A DNA stretch of 47,660 nt from Gallionella sp. Its GTDB lineage: Bacteria; Pseudomonadota; Gammaproteobacteria; Burkholderiales; Gallionellaceae. The notes beneath the pieces were generated by a model. That model searched no databases and was not told the DNA's origin. It worked only from the letters and a program-made list of their open reading frames with translations. The stretch is taken from contig JAUSNM010000089.1 in assembly GCA_030645535.1 (NCBI GenBank), positions 1-47,660 on the forward strand, given 5' to 3'. Position 1 is the stretch's first letter. Every line of letters starts with the position of its first letter. The position numbers were made by a program, and so were the translations under genes. This document shows positions 19,847 to 29,060 of this stretch, in pieces.

Positions 19847-20884
19847 TTAACCACCATAGCAGTTTGATGCGACATAATTCACAAGCTCCTGCGGGGTAAC
19901 TTCATGATCCATATTATCCATTTTAAAATGGCCCACCATCTCGTCATTACATACCATAACTTTTGATTTATGCCCATTTTTTGACAAGGTGCATATCCCG
20001 CCATAACTGTGGTTCCTTCCACCAGGAACATCAATCAGGAAGTTGCATTGGGTGATATTGCCTAATTTCATTGCTCGAAGTATGGAATTAAATGATTGAT
20101 TTCTTTCATTATGACTAGCAATGCGAACTGCTGGGTGATTGCCGCCATCAATAGGCGTGTCAGGGATTTGAAATTTGTGAAAATGATCGAGCCTGCTTAG
20201 TTCATAAATTCTGAATTCATAGATTTTTTTAAGACATGATTCCGCATCACAAATACCACGAGCTTTCTTTAACCAGTTCTTTTGATCTTCCTTCAATAGC
20301 CCTGTCTCGGTTGTGCTATATTTTGTCAAAGCAGCCTTGTAAAAAATATCCAGTTTAGAATCTAGCGCAGATAGTATTGGATTGTTACAAATCGTTTTCT
20401 CGATATTTGAGCTTGCCTTTGCACAATCAAAACTAGCTTTGACAATTTCAGCTTGTATTGGCAGAATCTTTTTCCCATCTAGCGATTCCCATTGTCCAGA
20501 CATGGTATTGCCAGAGCAGTTTAAAATTAGCGCCCCTGTATAGGCATAAGTTTTCCGACCAAGTTTGGGGTTCATTTTATTCTTCCCCTCTTGCCATTTG
20601 TCTACTTGATTATCATTGGCTGGCCATTCACTTATCGTACCTTTACTATTTCTGGATTGATTTTGAATATCTGACAGCCCATAAGGCTCCATACTTGGGA
20701 ACGCGTAATATCTGCCTACATGATAATGCGAGCCATATAGGTAATCATCAAACTCCATGAATACAGAAGTATTGCCTATCGTCCCCTTCCATGAATGGAA
20801 CAAGCAACTTTCTTTGCTGGTCTCGGCTTGAGCTGTTGACAGTAAGACCAAACACGAAAGTAATCCAAGTATGTTTCGTTTCAT
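19847..20884 (-). CDS. exported protein with an LprI-like (DUF1311) domain
   Basis: 345 residues, ATG at 20882-20884 with AAGGAG 6 bases upstream. A clear signal peptide (MKRNILGLLSCLVLLSTAQA) directs it to the periplasm. An N-terminal module (about 25-145) of unknown type is followed by a cysteine-bearing LprI-like domain (about 148-235: SFDCAKASSNIEKTICNNP, KNWLKKARGICDAESCLKKIYEFRI), a family that includes lysozyme inhibitors. A last module of about 100 residues with further cysteines is unrecognised. The gene is visibly AT-richer than its neighbours and sits alone between non-coding stretches next to rnpB, consistent with acquisition by transfer. A lysozyme-protection role is possible but not shown. 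Confidence 0.8.
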   Translation of the reverse strand: MKRNILGLLSCLVLLSTAQAETSKESCLFHSWKGTIGNTSVFMEFDDYLYGSHYHVGRYYAFPSMEPYGLSDIQNQSRNSKGTISEWPANDNQVDKWQEGKNKMNPKLGRKTYAYTGALILNCSGNTMSGQWESLDGKKILPIQAEIVKASFDCAKASSNIEKTICNNPILSALDSKLDIFYKAALTKYSTTETGLLKEDQKNWLKKARGICDAESCLKKIYEFRIYELSRLDHFHKFQIPDTPIDGGNHPAVRIASHNERNQSFNSILRAMKLGNITQCNFLIDVPGGRNHSYGGICTLSKNGHKSKVMVCNDEMVGHFKMDNMDHEVTPQELVNYVASNCYGG

Positions 20885-21496
20885 GCGGCTCCTTTTTCAG
20901 TGCTGAAACTCATAATTGGAGTACGCCTTCGAGTGATTCCTATTGGCCGGTAGCCGGCTGTCAAGCATTCTACTCATCAACGGCAGCTTTACAACCAGTA
21001 GCGGTCATTGAATTTCAGTCATATGAACAGCAGCTTTGTGGCATCGTGTTTTCAACCTTGTACGTCTCCAAATGGCTCCAACCAGTTATTCACCCTTGCT
21101 ACCTGCCGACCCTGAAGCCGTCGCTGACGATGTATAAATCAATAGATTCAAACTCGATTGTTTTGTCATTCGTGACATACGTCATGCATATCACCTTTAA
21201 CCCTTTTCCGTCCTGCTGCGGACTATTGAGGGAACGCCGCCTGAATTCTGAATCCTGAATCCTGCTCTTTGGGCCGCCCCGCTTGACTGTCTGCCTGTCT
21301 CCGTAATTGTCTTTTCAGGCTACTTCGCTCTGCCAACTTGAATCTCCAGGTTGAATTAATTTCCCCAAAAATTTACGGTCTCCATTACAAACAACTTTAG
21401 CTTAATTCTGCAATTCATTGCTTTATAAGCATATTTGTATTTTCTTAACATTCTGCGCTAACTCCTTGTCTTGTAAAGAAAAAACCTGTTTTTCGC
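20885..21496. other. intergenic region upstream of mraZ
   Basis: About 600 bases with no supported gene. An open frame crossing it (to 21258) has no protein-like composition and begins inside the opposite gene. It contains a heptamer repeat at 21241-21264 and an AT-rich final 150 bases leading to the mraZ promoter. Confidence 0.6.
21241..21264. repeat. heptamer-type repeat (CTGAATC family)
   Basis: Three and a half tandem copies of a 7-base unit; CTGAATCCTGAATCC at 21248-21262 is identical to the 15-mers in murF (26740) and ddl (35388). Confidence 0.75.
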
Positions 21497-21525
21497 TTGA
21501 CCTGATGGTTTTTTTTCAATATAGT
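21497..21525 (+). promoter_or_regulatory. promoter of the mra/dcw cluster
   Basis: TTGACC (21497-21502) and TATAGT (21520-21525) are spaced by 17 bases, close to the sigma-70 consensus, and lie 43 bases before the mraZ start. The last base of the -10 is also the first base of the first MraZ box. Confidence 0.7.
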
Positions 21526-21558
21526 GGGTTTAAGTGGTAAAAAGTGGGTAATTGTGGA
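21525..21558 (+). promoter_or_regulatory. four MraZ-binding boxes
   Basis: TGGG (21525), TGGT (21535), TGGG (21545) and TGGA (21555) repeat at exactly 10-bp spacing, the layout bound by the MraZ ring. They run from the -10 element into the mraZ Shine-Dalgarno (GGAGG, 21556-21560), so binding would block transcription initiation. Confidence 0.75.
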
Positions 21559-21567
21559 GGTACCGGA

Positions 21568-22014
21568 ATGTTCCAAGGCGCGGCGCAACTTAATCTGGAT
21601 GGCAAAGGCAGGCTCGCAATACCGGCAAGGTATCGCGATGAGCTGCTGAGCACCTGCGCCGGAAATTTGGTGCTGACCATCGATACCGACGGATGCCTGC
21701 TGGTATACCCCGAGCCTGAATGGTTGCCGATATGCGACAAGCTGAACAAACTTTCATCGTTTAACCCGCGTAGCCGTGCCCTGCAGCGTCTGTTGGTCGG
21801 TCACGCTGAAAATGTGGTGATGGATAGTGTAGGTCGCGTGCTGATTTCGCCGGTATTGCGCAACTATGCCGCGCTGGATAAAAACGTGATGCTGATCGGG
21901 CAGGGCAACAAGTTCGAATTGTGGGATGACGTGAAATGGCAGGCGCAGCAACAGGCCGCGCTGTTACTGATGAGTGGTGATTTGCCGTCAGAGCTCGAAG
22001 GGTTCTCGTTGTGA
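21568..22014 (+). CDS. mraZ: transcriptional regulator MraZ
   Basis: 148 residues from the ATG at 21568, 7 bases after GGAGG; an upstream GTG at 21544 lies within the operator and is rejected. It has two SpoVT/AbrB-type DNA-binding halves with the family motif in each ([17 protein letters not shown] near residues 8-25, and [18 protein letters not shown] in the second). MraZ forms a ring that represses its own mra/dcw promoter by binding spaced TGGN boxes, four of which lie directly upstream. The stop overlaps the rsmH GTG start. Confidence 0.97.
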   Translation: MFQGAAQLNLDGKGRLAIPARYRDELLSTCAGNLVLTIDTDGCLLVYPEPEWLPICDKLNKLSSFNPRSRALQRLLVGHAENVVMDSVGRVLISPVLRNYAALDKNVMLIGQGNKFELWDDVKWQAQQQAALLLMSGDLPSELEGFSL

Positions 22015-22946
22015 GTGAGGAATTGATCCATACCACGGTCCTGCTGAATGAAGCAGTCGACGCGCTCGCGATCAAGCCGGATGGAATATATGTGGATTGC
22101 ACCTTCGGCCGGGGCGGACACAGCGCGCTGATCTTGCAGCAGCTGGGTGCGAACGGACGATTGATCGCGCTGGACAAGGATCTGACGGCGGTAGCGCACG
22201 GTCGTCAGTGGAAGGATGCGCGTTTTCACATTGTGCACAGCGGTTTTACGCGGCTGGCGGATGTGTTGAGCGAGCTGGGTGTCGAGCATGTAGATGGAAT
22301 CTTGCTTGATTTGGGTGTGTCTTCGCCGCAACTGGATGAAGCCGAACGCGGTTTCAGTTTCAGGTTTGATGCGCCGCTGGATATGCGTATGGATACGAGT
22401 GGCGGAATGACTGCCGCACAATGGTTAGAAACAGTGGACGAAGGTCTGCTGACGGAGGTTATACGTGATTACGGCGAAGAACGGTTTGCTAAGCAGATTG
22501 CAAGAGCGGTTGTTGCTGCGCGTGAGATTCAACCCATCCAGACCACGTGGCAGCTCGTCGAGCTGGTTAGCAAGACGGTACGTACCCGTGAAGCCGGCAA
22601 AAATCCGGCGACACGCACCTTTCAAGCTATACGGATTTATATCAATCGCGAGCTCGAAGAGCTAGAGCAGGTTTTACCGCAGTGCGTCTCGCGTTTAAAA
22701 ACAGGCGGACGTCTGGCGGTGATCAGTTTTCACTCGCTGGAAGATCGCATGGTCAAGCACTTCATACGCGATATGGCTGACGCCGACAAATTGCCGCGCA
22801 ATGTGCCGATCCGTGCCAGCGAAGTGCCGCAAGGAAAGATGAAGCTGATCGGCAAAGCAATACGCGCAGGCACGGCCGAGTTGCAGGTCAATCCGCGTGC
22901 ACGCAGCGCGATGATGCGTGTGGCAGAGCGCAGCGATGTGGCGTAG
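22011..22946 (+). CDS. rsmH: 16S rRNA (cytosine1402-N4)-methyltransferase
   Basis: 311 residues, GTG start sharing GTGA with the mraZ stop. It methylates N4 of C1402 in the decoding centre of 16S rRNA using S-adenosylmethionine. Motifs: [13 protein letters not shown], the SAM loop [39 protein letters not shown], and the C-terminal [18 protein letters not shown]. Formerly mraW. Its end overlaps ftsL by 11 bases. Confidence 0.97.
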   Translation: MSEELIHTTVLLNEAVDALAIKPDGIYVDCTFGRGGHSALILQQLGANGRLIALDKDLTAVAHGRQWKDARFHIVHSGFTRLADVLSELGVEHVDGILLDLGVSSPQLDEAERGFSFRFDAPLDMRMDTSGGMTAAQWLETVDEGLLTEVIRDYGEERFAKQIARAVVAAREIQPIQTTWQLVELVSKTVRTREAGKNPATRTFQAIRIYINRELEELEQVLPQCVSRLKTGGRLAVISFHSLEDRMVKHFIRDMADADKLPRNVPIRASEVPQGKMKLIGKAIRAGTAELQVNPRARSAMMRVAERSDVA

Positions 22947-23235
22947 CGGATTTTTACAGGGCTTGTTGCTGGTGCTGGTGGTGACGGGTGCGTTGAGCGT
23001 GGTCACCTCGCAACATCAGGCGCGCAAGTTGTTCATCGCATTGCAGCAGGAAAAAGAGCACGCCCGTCAGATGGAAGTGGAGTGGGGGCAGTTGCAATTG
23101 GAACAAAGCACCCTGGCAGCACCGGCGCGGGTGGAAAAGATTGCATCGCGGCAGTTGCAAATGCAGCTGCCCAGGAAAGAGCAAGTGAAGTTTATACGGA
23201 TAGGGCCTAACGGCGGAACAGACAGGCAACCATGA
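22936..23235 (+). CDS. ftsL: cell division protein FtsL
   Basis: 99 residues from the ATG at 22936 (MWRSGFLQG). A short cytoplasmic tail, one membrane helix (about 5-22), then a periplasmic coiled coil ([21 protein letters not shown]) and a conserved end ([15 protein letters not shown]). FtsL joins FtsB and FtsQ to activate FtsW-FtsI. The family is divergent in sequence; size, topology and position between rsmH and ftsI make the call. ATGA overlap with ftsI. Confidence 0.93.
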   Translation: MWRSGFLQGLLLVLVVTGALSVVTSQHQARKLFIALQQEKEHARQMEVEWGQLQLEQSTLAAPARVEKIASRQLQMQLPRKEQVKFIRIGPNGGTDRQP

Positions 23236-24986
23236 AATATGCGACCAGCGCAAACGACAACATTACGGCGAAATTGCCGGGTTGGCGTGCGACTGTGCTA
23301 TTCGTGGTGTTGTTGCTATGTCTGGCCGGGCTAATTGGCCGGGCTGTATATCTGCAGGGTATCCGGGATGACTTTTTGCAGGAAAAGGGCAATCAGCGTT
23401 ATAGCCGGGTGATCGAAGTCAGCGCGCATCGCGGCATGATCACCGATCGCAATGGGGAGCCGCTGGCGGTCAGCACACCCGTCGAGTCGGTTTGGGCTAG
23501 CGCCTCTGATATCAAAATAAACGATGCCAGGGAAACCCGCCTTAACGCCCAGCAGTTAAAGCAGCTCGCGCACGCGTTGGATATGCGCGTGACAGAGGTG
23601 CAAAGCCGTCTTGCGGATAGCTCACGGGATTTCGTGTATCTGAAACGCCAGCTCCCGCCTGAGCAGTCGGGGAATGTGGCCAGTCTGAATCTGCCGGGAA
23701 TTTCCTTGCAGCGCGAATACCGGCGCTATTACCCGGCCGGCGAAGAGTTTGCGCAGATGCTGGGTTTTACCGGGCAGGATGATAACGGTCAGGAAGGTCT
23801 GGAGCTGGTTTTGCAAGAGCAACTCGCGGGCAAACTGGGCAGTCAGCGGGTGATCAAGGACAGGCGCGGGCATATCGTCGAAGATGCGGGTAGTCTGAAT
23901 CCGCCCAAGCCTGGCGGCGATATTGTGCTCAGCCTGGACAGTAAAGTTCAACACCTGGCCTATCGTGAACTAAAGCTGGCCGTTCAGCAGCATCAAGCCA
24001 AAGCGGGTGCCATCGTGGTGCTGGATGCGAGGAGCGGTGAGGTATTGGCGCTGGCGAATTATCCCAGCTATAACCCGAATAACCGCGCCCATGTCAGCAT
24101 GCAGGCAATGCGCAATCGCGCCGTTGCCGATGTGTTCGAACCGGGTTCGACGATGAAGCCGTTTACCATCGCAACTGCGCTGAACATTGGCAAAGTGCGT
24201 CCCGATACGGTGATCAATACTGAAAACGGCGCGTTCACGGTCGGCAATAAAACCATACACGACACCCATGCAGAGCCGACATTAACCGTATCGCAGGTGA
24301 TACAGAAATCCAGCAATGTCGGGGCGGCGAAAATTGCGTTATCGCTGGAGTCTCAAGTGCTGTGGCAGACTTTTTCAAATTCCGGTTTTGGTGCGCATAC
24401 CGGCAGTAACTTTCCGGGCGAAGCAATCGGCATGCTGCGCGAGGCTAAAAACTGGCGTCCGATTGAGCAAGCCACCATGTCATACGGGCACGGCATTTCG
24501 GTCAATCTGTTGCAGTTGGCGCGCGCCTATACAATTTTCGCCGGCGATGGCGAATTAAAACCCATTTCGTTGCTCAAGCTGGATACGCCTGCCATCGGAC
24601 GTCCGGTGTTTTCCAGCAAGACAGCAGCCCAGTTGCGCGTGATGATGGAATCAGTCGTGATGCCGGGCGGTACGGCACCGCTGGCGCAAGTGGCAGGTTA
24701 CCGCGTGGCGGGAAAAACCGGTACCGCGCATAAACTGGACGGAGGGCATTACGCCAACCGCTATGTCGCATCGTTTGTAGGCCTGGCGCCGGTGTCCGCG
24801 CCGCGTCTGATCGTGGCAGTGATGATAGACGAACCGAACAATAGCCAGTATTACGGCGGACTGGTGGCAGCACCGGTGTTCAGTCAGGTGGTGGGTGGCA
24901 CGCTTCATTTATTAAACGTGCCCAATGACGCGCCGCTGGATAACGTGATTGCAGCACCGACAGAAATCATCAGGGAGGAAATATGA
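23232..24986 (+). CDS. ftsI: peptidoglycan D,D-transpeptidase FtsI (PBP3)
   Basis: 584 residues. One N-terminal membrane anchor (about 17-38), a pedestal domain with RGMITDRNGEPLAVSTPV, and a transpeptidase domain with the acyl-serine motif S306-T-M-K309, SSN at 360-362 and KTG at 495-497, all intact. It crosslinks septal peptidoglycan together with FtsW and is the target of beta-lactams such as aztreonam. ATGA overlap with murE at 24983-24986. Confidence 0.97.
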   Translation: MKYATSANDNITAKLPGWRATVLFVVLLLCLAGLIGRAVYLQGIRDDFLQEKGNQRYSRVIEVSAHRGMITDRNGEPLAVSTPVESVWASASDIKINDARETRLNAQQLKQLAHALDMRVTEVQSRLADSSRDFVYLKRQLPPEQSGNVASLNLPGISLQREYRRYYPAGEEFAQMLGFTGQDDNGQEGLELVLQEQLAGKLGSQRVIKDRRGHIVEDAGSLNPPKPGGDIVLSLDSKVQHLAYRELKLAVQQHQAKAGAIVVLDARSGEVLALANYPSYNPNNRAHVSMQAMRNRAVADVFEPGSTMKPFTIATALNIGKVRPDTVINTENGAFTVGNKTIHDTHAEPTLTVSQVIQKSSNVGAAKIALSLESQVLWQTFSNSGFGAHTGSNFPGEAIGMLREAKNWRPIEQATMSYGHGISVNLLQLARAYTIFAGDGELKPISLLKLDTPAIGRPVFSSKTAAQLRVMMESVVMPGGTAPLAQVAGYRVAGKTGTAHKLDGGHYANRYVASFVGLAPVSAPRLIVAVMIDEPNNSQYYGGLVAAPVFSQVVGGTLHLLNVPNDAPLDNVIAAPTEIIREEI

Positions 24987-26509
24987 TTATCTCCCTTAAA
25001 CAGTTGCAGAAGACGCTCGGTGCGCCCGTCACAAGTCTGGTGACTGACAGCCGCGCGATACGGCAGGGTGATACTTTCGTTGCCTATCCAGGCGAAAAAT
25101 CTGACGGCCGTCAGTTCATCGCGCAGGCGATCGCGCAGGGTGCGAATGCGGTAATCTTTGAAAAGCTTGTGTCCGGGCCGGATGCGCTTAATTTTGTGTG
25201 GGATGCCGCCTGGAATGTAGCCCATCTTGCTGTGCCTGATTTACGCCACAAGGCGGGCTTGCTGGCGGATGAAGTGTATGGAACTCCTTCAGCGCATTTG
25301 TGGACGGTGGGAGTGACCGGCACCAACGGCAAGACTTCAACCTGCCACTGGATCGCTCAAGCCTTGAATGATGCCGGTAAAAAATGTGCGCTGATTGGCA
25401 CGCTCGGCAACGGTTTTGCCGGTGCGTTGCAGGCCAGCGCGAATACCACACCGGACGCGGTTTGTTTACAAGGACTGCTGGCTGACTATCTGCGCAACGG
25501 TGCACAAGCCGTGGCGATGGAAGTGTCCTCGCACGCGTTGGCGCAGGGGCGGGTCAACGGTGTGCGTTATGACGTGGCGATGCTGACCAACCTGACACGC
25601 GATCATCTGGATTATCACGGCGATATGCAAAGTTACGCTGCGGCCAAGCGGCGACTATTTGACTGGCAGGCGCTGAAGTTTGCCGTTATCAATCTTGACG
25701 ATGCGTTCGGTGCCGAGTTGGCTTTGCAGTTGAAGGACAGGGAAGTCGAAGTCATAGCCTATGGTCTGAGCCAGGCCGCGCTGCATCTGGCCGAGCGGCA
25801 CGGTATGCGCATGGTTTACGGCAACGTGCTGCAAATGAGCGCGCAAGGCATGCGCCTTGAGATCCGCTCGAGCTGGGGTGGCGGCGAATTGAACAGCACG
25901 CTGGTTGGCAAATTTAATGCCGCCAATTTGTTGGGCGCACTGGCGGTATTGCTGGTGAGCGATATCAGCCTGATTGACGCCGTGGCGTCATTGAGCCGTG
26001 TTCTGCCCGTCGCAGGACGGATGCAGCGGATAGGTGAAAATAGTCAGCCTGCGGTCATCGTGGATTATGCGCATACGCCTGACGCACTGGAAAAAGTGTT
26101 GCTGGCGCTGCGCGAAGTCAGCGTCTCAACGGAAGACAGGCTGATTTGTGTATTTGGTTGCGGCGGCGATCGTGATCGCGGCAAGCGCGCCATGATGGGA
26201 CTGGTCGCAGAAAAATTTGCAGACAGTTGTATCGTCACCAGCGATAACCCGCGCAGTGAGGATCCCCGGAACATTATCAGCGATGTGGTAAGCGGCATGT
26301 CAGCGAACAAGCATGAAATCATCGTTGATCGGGCTGCGGCGATCGAACGCGCCATTGGCCTTGCCAAATGCGGCGATATTGTGTTGGTCGCGGGCAAGGG
26401 ACATGAGGACTATCAGGAGATTGAAGGCGTGAAGCACTGTTTCAGCGATGTGGATGTGTCCATGCAAGCCTTGAAAAAATGGCCGCAGCAGTCCGGAGGT
26501 GTTCAATGA
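24983..26509 (+). CDS. murE: UDP-MurNAc-L-Ala-D-Glu:meso-diaminopimelate ligase
   Basis: 508 residues. It adds the third residue of the stem peptide in the cytoplasm. The Mur-ligase ATP loop is VTGTNGKTSTCHW; DNPR at residues 421-424 is the signature for meso-diaminopimelate rather than lysine, fitting a Gram-negative wall. VDYAHTPDALEKVL and the CGGDRDRGKRAMMG block also match. The stop overlaps the murF start (ATGA, 26506-26509). Confidence 0.97.
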   Translation: MIISLKQLQKTLGAPVTSLVTDSRAIRQGDTFVAYPGEKSDGRQFIAQAIAQGANAVIFEKLVSGPDALNFVWDAAWNVAHLAVPDLRHKAGLLADEVYGTPSAHLWTVGVTGTNGKTSTCHWIAQALNDAGKKCALIGTLGNGFAGALQASANTTPDAVCLQGLLADYLRNGAQAVAMEVSSHALAQGRVNGVRYDVAMLTNLTRDHLDYHGDMQSYAAAKRRLFDWQALKFAVINLDDAFGAELALQLKDREVEVIAYGLSQAALHLAERHGMRMVYGNVLQMSAQGMRLEIRSSWGGGELNSTLVGKFNAANLLGALAVLLVSDISLIDAVASLSRVLPVAGRMQRIGENSQPAVIVDYAHTPDALEKVLLALREVSVSTEDRLICVFGCGGDRDRGKRAMMGLVAEKFADSCIVTSDNPRSEDPRNIISDVVSGMSANKHEIIVDRAAAIERAIGLAKCGDIVLVAGKGHEDYQEIEGVKHCFSDVDVSMQALKKWPQQSGGVQ

Positions 26510-27972
26510 TGCTGCTGGCACAAGCTGCCAAGGTGTTAAACGCACGTGTAATCGGCGGCGTGAGCGCTGTGCGCTTTACTTCCGTGTCCACAGACACGCG
26601 CAAGCTCTTGCCGGGGGACTTGTATGTGGCGCTTCGCGGTGAACATTATGACGGCGCCGATTTTATCGCGCAGGCCCACGCTGCCGGTGCTGTTGCAGCG
26701 TTAATAAATAAAGACAGCTTCGAGAAGCTGACCTCGCCTCTGAATCCTGAATCCGGCATCCCGCATCCTGTATTTCCGCTGTTGCTTGTAGAAGACACTC
26801 GCATAGCCCTGGGGCAATTGGCCGCGTACTGGCGTCGTCAGTTCGATATTCCAATGGTCGCGATTACCGGCAGCAACGGCAAGACCACGGTCAAGGAAAT
26901 GCTGGCAGCGATCCTGCGTGCCGCGGCAGGCTCGGATGAGGCCGTGCTGGCAACGCGCGGCAATCTGAATAACGACATAGGCATGCCGCTGACCCTGTTG
27001 CAGCTTAACGCGCAGCACCGTTATGCCGTGATTGAAATGGGTATGAATCATCCCGGCGAGATTGACTATCTGACACAGATTGCCCGCCCGCAAGTCGCCC
27101 TGATCAACAATGCCAGCGGCGCGCACCTTGAAGGCATGGGTTCTGTGGAAGCCGTGGCCCATGCCAAAGGGGAAATATTCGCGGGCTTGCAGCATGAAGG
27201 CAGTGCAATTATCAACGCGGATGATGAGTTTGCGCCGTTGTGGCGCAGTCTTGCCGGTGTGCATTCGCTGCTGGAGTTCGGTCTGAACAGCGAGGCTGAC
27301 GTGAGCGGCGAATGGTATCCGCACGCAACAGGTCTGCGTTTAATCGCGCAGACGCCGTCGGGTGATTTTACCGTGGATATGCAAGTACCCGGTGAGCATA
27401 ACGCGCGCAATGCGCTGGCGGCGACAGCGGCCGCAATTGCGCTGAACCTGCCGCTGGAGAGCATCGTTGCTGGCCTGGAAAAATTCGGCGGAGTGGCCGG
27501 ACGTTTGCAACGTAAGTTGGCGCGGCGCGGCGCGGTAGTGATTGACGATACCTACAACGCAAACCCGGCGTCCCTTCAAGCCGCGATTGCCGTGCTGGCA
27601 CAGACGCAAGGAAAAAGAGTGCTGGTGTTGGGCGATATGGGCGAGCTGGGCGATGCCGCCGCCGCCTTTCATGCCGGGATCGGAATAACCGCAAGACTAG
27701 CGGGCATCGAAAAACTGTATGTCCTGGGCGAATTAAGCCGCAATGCAGCGCGCGAATTTGGCGCTGCAGCACGGCACTTTGATTCTATAGATGATTTGCA
27801 AGCGGCCCTGGAAACGGAACTGGAAGAAGGTACGACTGTGCTGGTGAAGGGTTCGCGTTTCATGAAAATGGAACGGGTAGTTAAATATCTGGTGAGTGGT
27901 GAGTCGGGAATAGAGAGTGGGGCAGGCAACACCCACTTACCACTTACGACTTACCACTGCCCAAAGGAATAA
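26506..27972 (+). CDS. murF: UDP-MurNAc-tripeptide:D-Ala-D-Ala ligase
   Basis: 488 residues from the ATG at 26506, behind GGAGGT; it attaches D-Ala-D-Ala to complete the UDP-MurNAc-pentapeptide. ATP loop [14 protein letters not shown], then [17 protein letters not shown] and [15 protein letters not shown] confirm MurF. Two oddities: residues about 74-91 (with [10 protein letters not shown]) are encoded by a heptamer-repeat insertion between the N-terminal domain and the [13 protein letters not shown] strand, and the last about 26 residues after KYLVSG come from a second repetitive stretch and look unlike any MurF C-terminus. Both keep the frame open. Catalytic residues are unaffected. Confidence 0.95.
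   Translation: MMLLAQAAKVLNARVIGGVSAVRFTSVSTDTRKLLPGDLYVALRGEHYDGADFIAQAHAAGAVAALINKDSFEKLTSPLNPESGIPHPVFPLLLVEDTRIALGQLAAYWRRQFDIPMVAITGSNGKTTVKEMLAAILRAAAGSDEAVLATRGNLNNDIGMPLTLLQLNAQHRYAVIEMGMNHPGEIDYLTQIARPQVALINNASGAHLEGMGSVEAVAHAKGEIFAGLQHEGSAIINADDEFAPLWRSLAGVHSLLEFGLNSEADVSGEWYPHATGLRLIAQTPSGDFTVDMQVPGEHNARNALAATAAAIALNLPLESIVAGLEKFGGVAGRLQRKLARRGAVVIDDTYNANPASLQAAIAVLAQTQGKRVLVLGDMGELGDAAAAFHAGIGITARLAGIEKLYVLGELSRNAAREFGAAARHFDSIDDLQAALETELEEGTTVLVKGSRFMKMERVVKYLVSGESGIESGAGNTHLPLTTYHCPKE
26739..26778 (+). repeat. heptamer repeat inserted in frame in murF
   Basis: Contains CTGAATCCTGAATCC (26740-26754) followed by degenerate units (GGCATCC, CGCATCC, TGTATTT). It encodes [10 protein letters not shown] within the MurF N-terminal region. 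Confidence 0.75.
27891..27957 (+). repeat. repeat forming the murF C-terminal tail
   Basis: GGTGAGTGGTGAGT at the left faces an inverse arm CTTACCACTTACGACTTACC (27937-27956). This is a related but distinct repeat type (GTGAGTG units). It supplies the last residues of MurF and ends 15 bases before the stop. Confidence 0.6.
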
Positions 27973-27974
27973 AC

Positions 27975-29060
27975 ATGCTCTTAGCACTCACACAATGGCT
28001 GGCTCAGGATATACGGTTTTTCAGCGTATTCAATTACATCACGCTGCGCACCGTGCTCTCAGCCATGACGGCGCTGGGAATTTCATTCCTGGTCGGGCCC
28101 GCGATGATACGCAAGCTGACCGCCTACAAAATCGGACAGTCCGTGCGCACGGACGGACCACAAACGCATCTGGTCAAGGCGGGAACGCCGACCATGGGTG
28201 GCGCGCTGATTCTGACTTCGATTGCAATTACCACGTTGCTGTGGGGCGACTTGCACAACCAGTACGTATGGGTGGTGTTGTTCACCACGCTGGGTTTCGG
28301 TGTGATCGGCTGGATCGATGACTATCGCAAGGTCGTGCATCGCAACCCCAAGGGTCTGTCTGCTAAAGCCAAAATGGGCTGGCAGTCCATCATCGCGCTG
28401 ATTGTGGGTGTGTATCTGTGGAATACGGCGACGCTTCCTGCACAAACCGAAATGATCGTGCCGTTCATGAAGTTCTTTGTGTTTCCGCTGAGTGCAGTTG
28501 CGTTCATCGCGGTGGTCTATTTCGTGATTGTCGGCACCAGCAACGCGGTGAATCTGACCGACGGGCTGGACGGGCTGGCGATCATGCCTACCGTGATGGT
28601 GAGCAGCGCACTGGCGCTATTCGCCTATGTTGCGGGCAATGCCGTGTTTGCGAAATACCTGGGAATTCCCTATATCCCCGGTGCGGGTGAGTTGGCGGTG
28701 TTCTGTGGCGGAATTGCAGGTGCAGGTCTGGCATTCCTCTGGTTCAACGCCTATCCGGCTGAAGTGTTCATGGGCGACGTAGGCGCCTTGGCGCTGGGGG
28801 CTGCGCTGGGCGTGGTCGCAGTGATCGTGCGTCAGGAGCTGGTGTTGTTCATCATGGGTGGCGTGTTTGTGGTGGAAACGTTGTCGGTGGTCATTCAGGT
28901 TGCTTCGTTCAAACTGACAGGCAAACGTGTGTTCCGCATGGCGCCTCTTCATCACCACTATGAATTAAAAGGATGGAAGGAGACGCAGGTTGTGGTGCGT
29001 TTCTGGATTATCACGATGTTGCTGGTATTGCTTGGATTGGCTACGTTAAAACTGAGATGA
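27975..29060 (+). CDS. mraY: phospho-N-acetylmuramoyl-pentapeptide transferase
   Basis: 361 residues, about ten membrane helices. It transfers phospho-MurNAc-pentapeptide to undecaprenyl phosphate, making lipid I at the inner membrane. Signatures: [11 protein letters not shown], the metal-binding aspartates in [19 protein letters not shown], and the C-terminal [11 protein letters not shown] histidine loop. AAGGA precedes the ATG by 6 bases. The stop overlaps the murD start. Confidence 0.97.
   Translation: MLLALTQWLAQDIRFFSVFNYITLRTVLSAMTALGISFLVGPAMIRKLTAYKIGQSVRTDGPQTHLVKAGTPTMGGALILTSIAITTLLWGDLHNQYVWVVLFTTLGFGVIGWIDDYRKVVHRNPKGLSAKAKMGWQSIIALIVGVYLWNTATLPAQTEMIVPFMKFFVFPLSAVAFIAVVYFVIVGTSNAVNLTDGLDGLAIMPTVMVSSALALFAYVAGNAVFAKYLGIPYIPGAGELAVFCGGIAGAGLAFLWFNAYPAEVFMGDVGALALGAALGVVAVIVRQELVLFIMGGVFVVETLSVVIQVASFKLTGKRVFRMAPLHHHYELKGWKETQVVVRFWIITMLLVLLGLATLKLR

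Noticed and set aside
20791..21258. 155-codon frame over the end of the LprI gene and the gap after it
   Set aside because: No ribosome site, low-complexity composition, begins within an opposing real gene.
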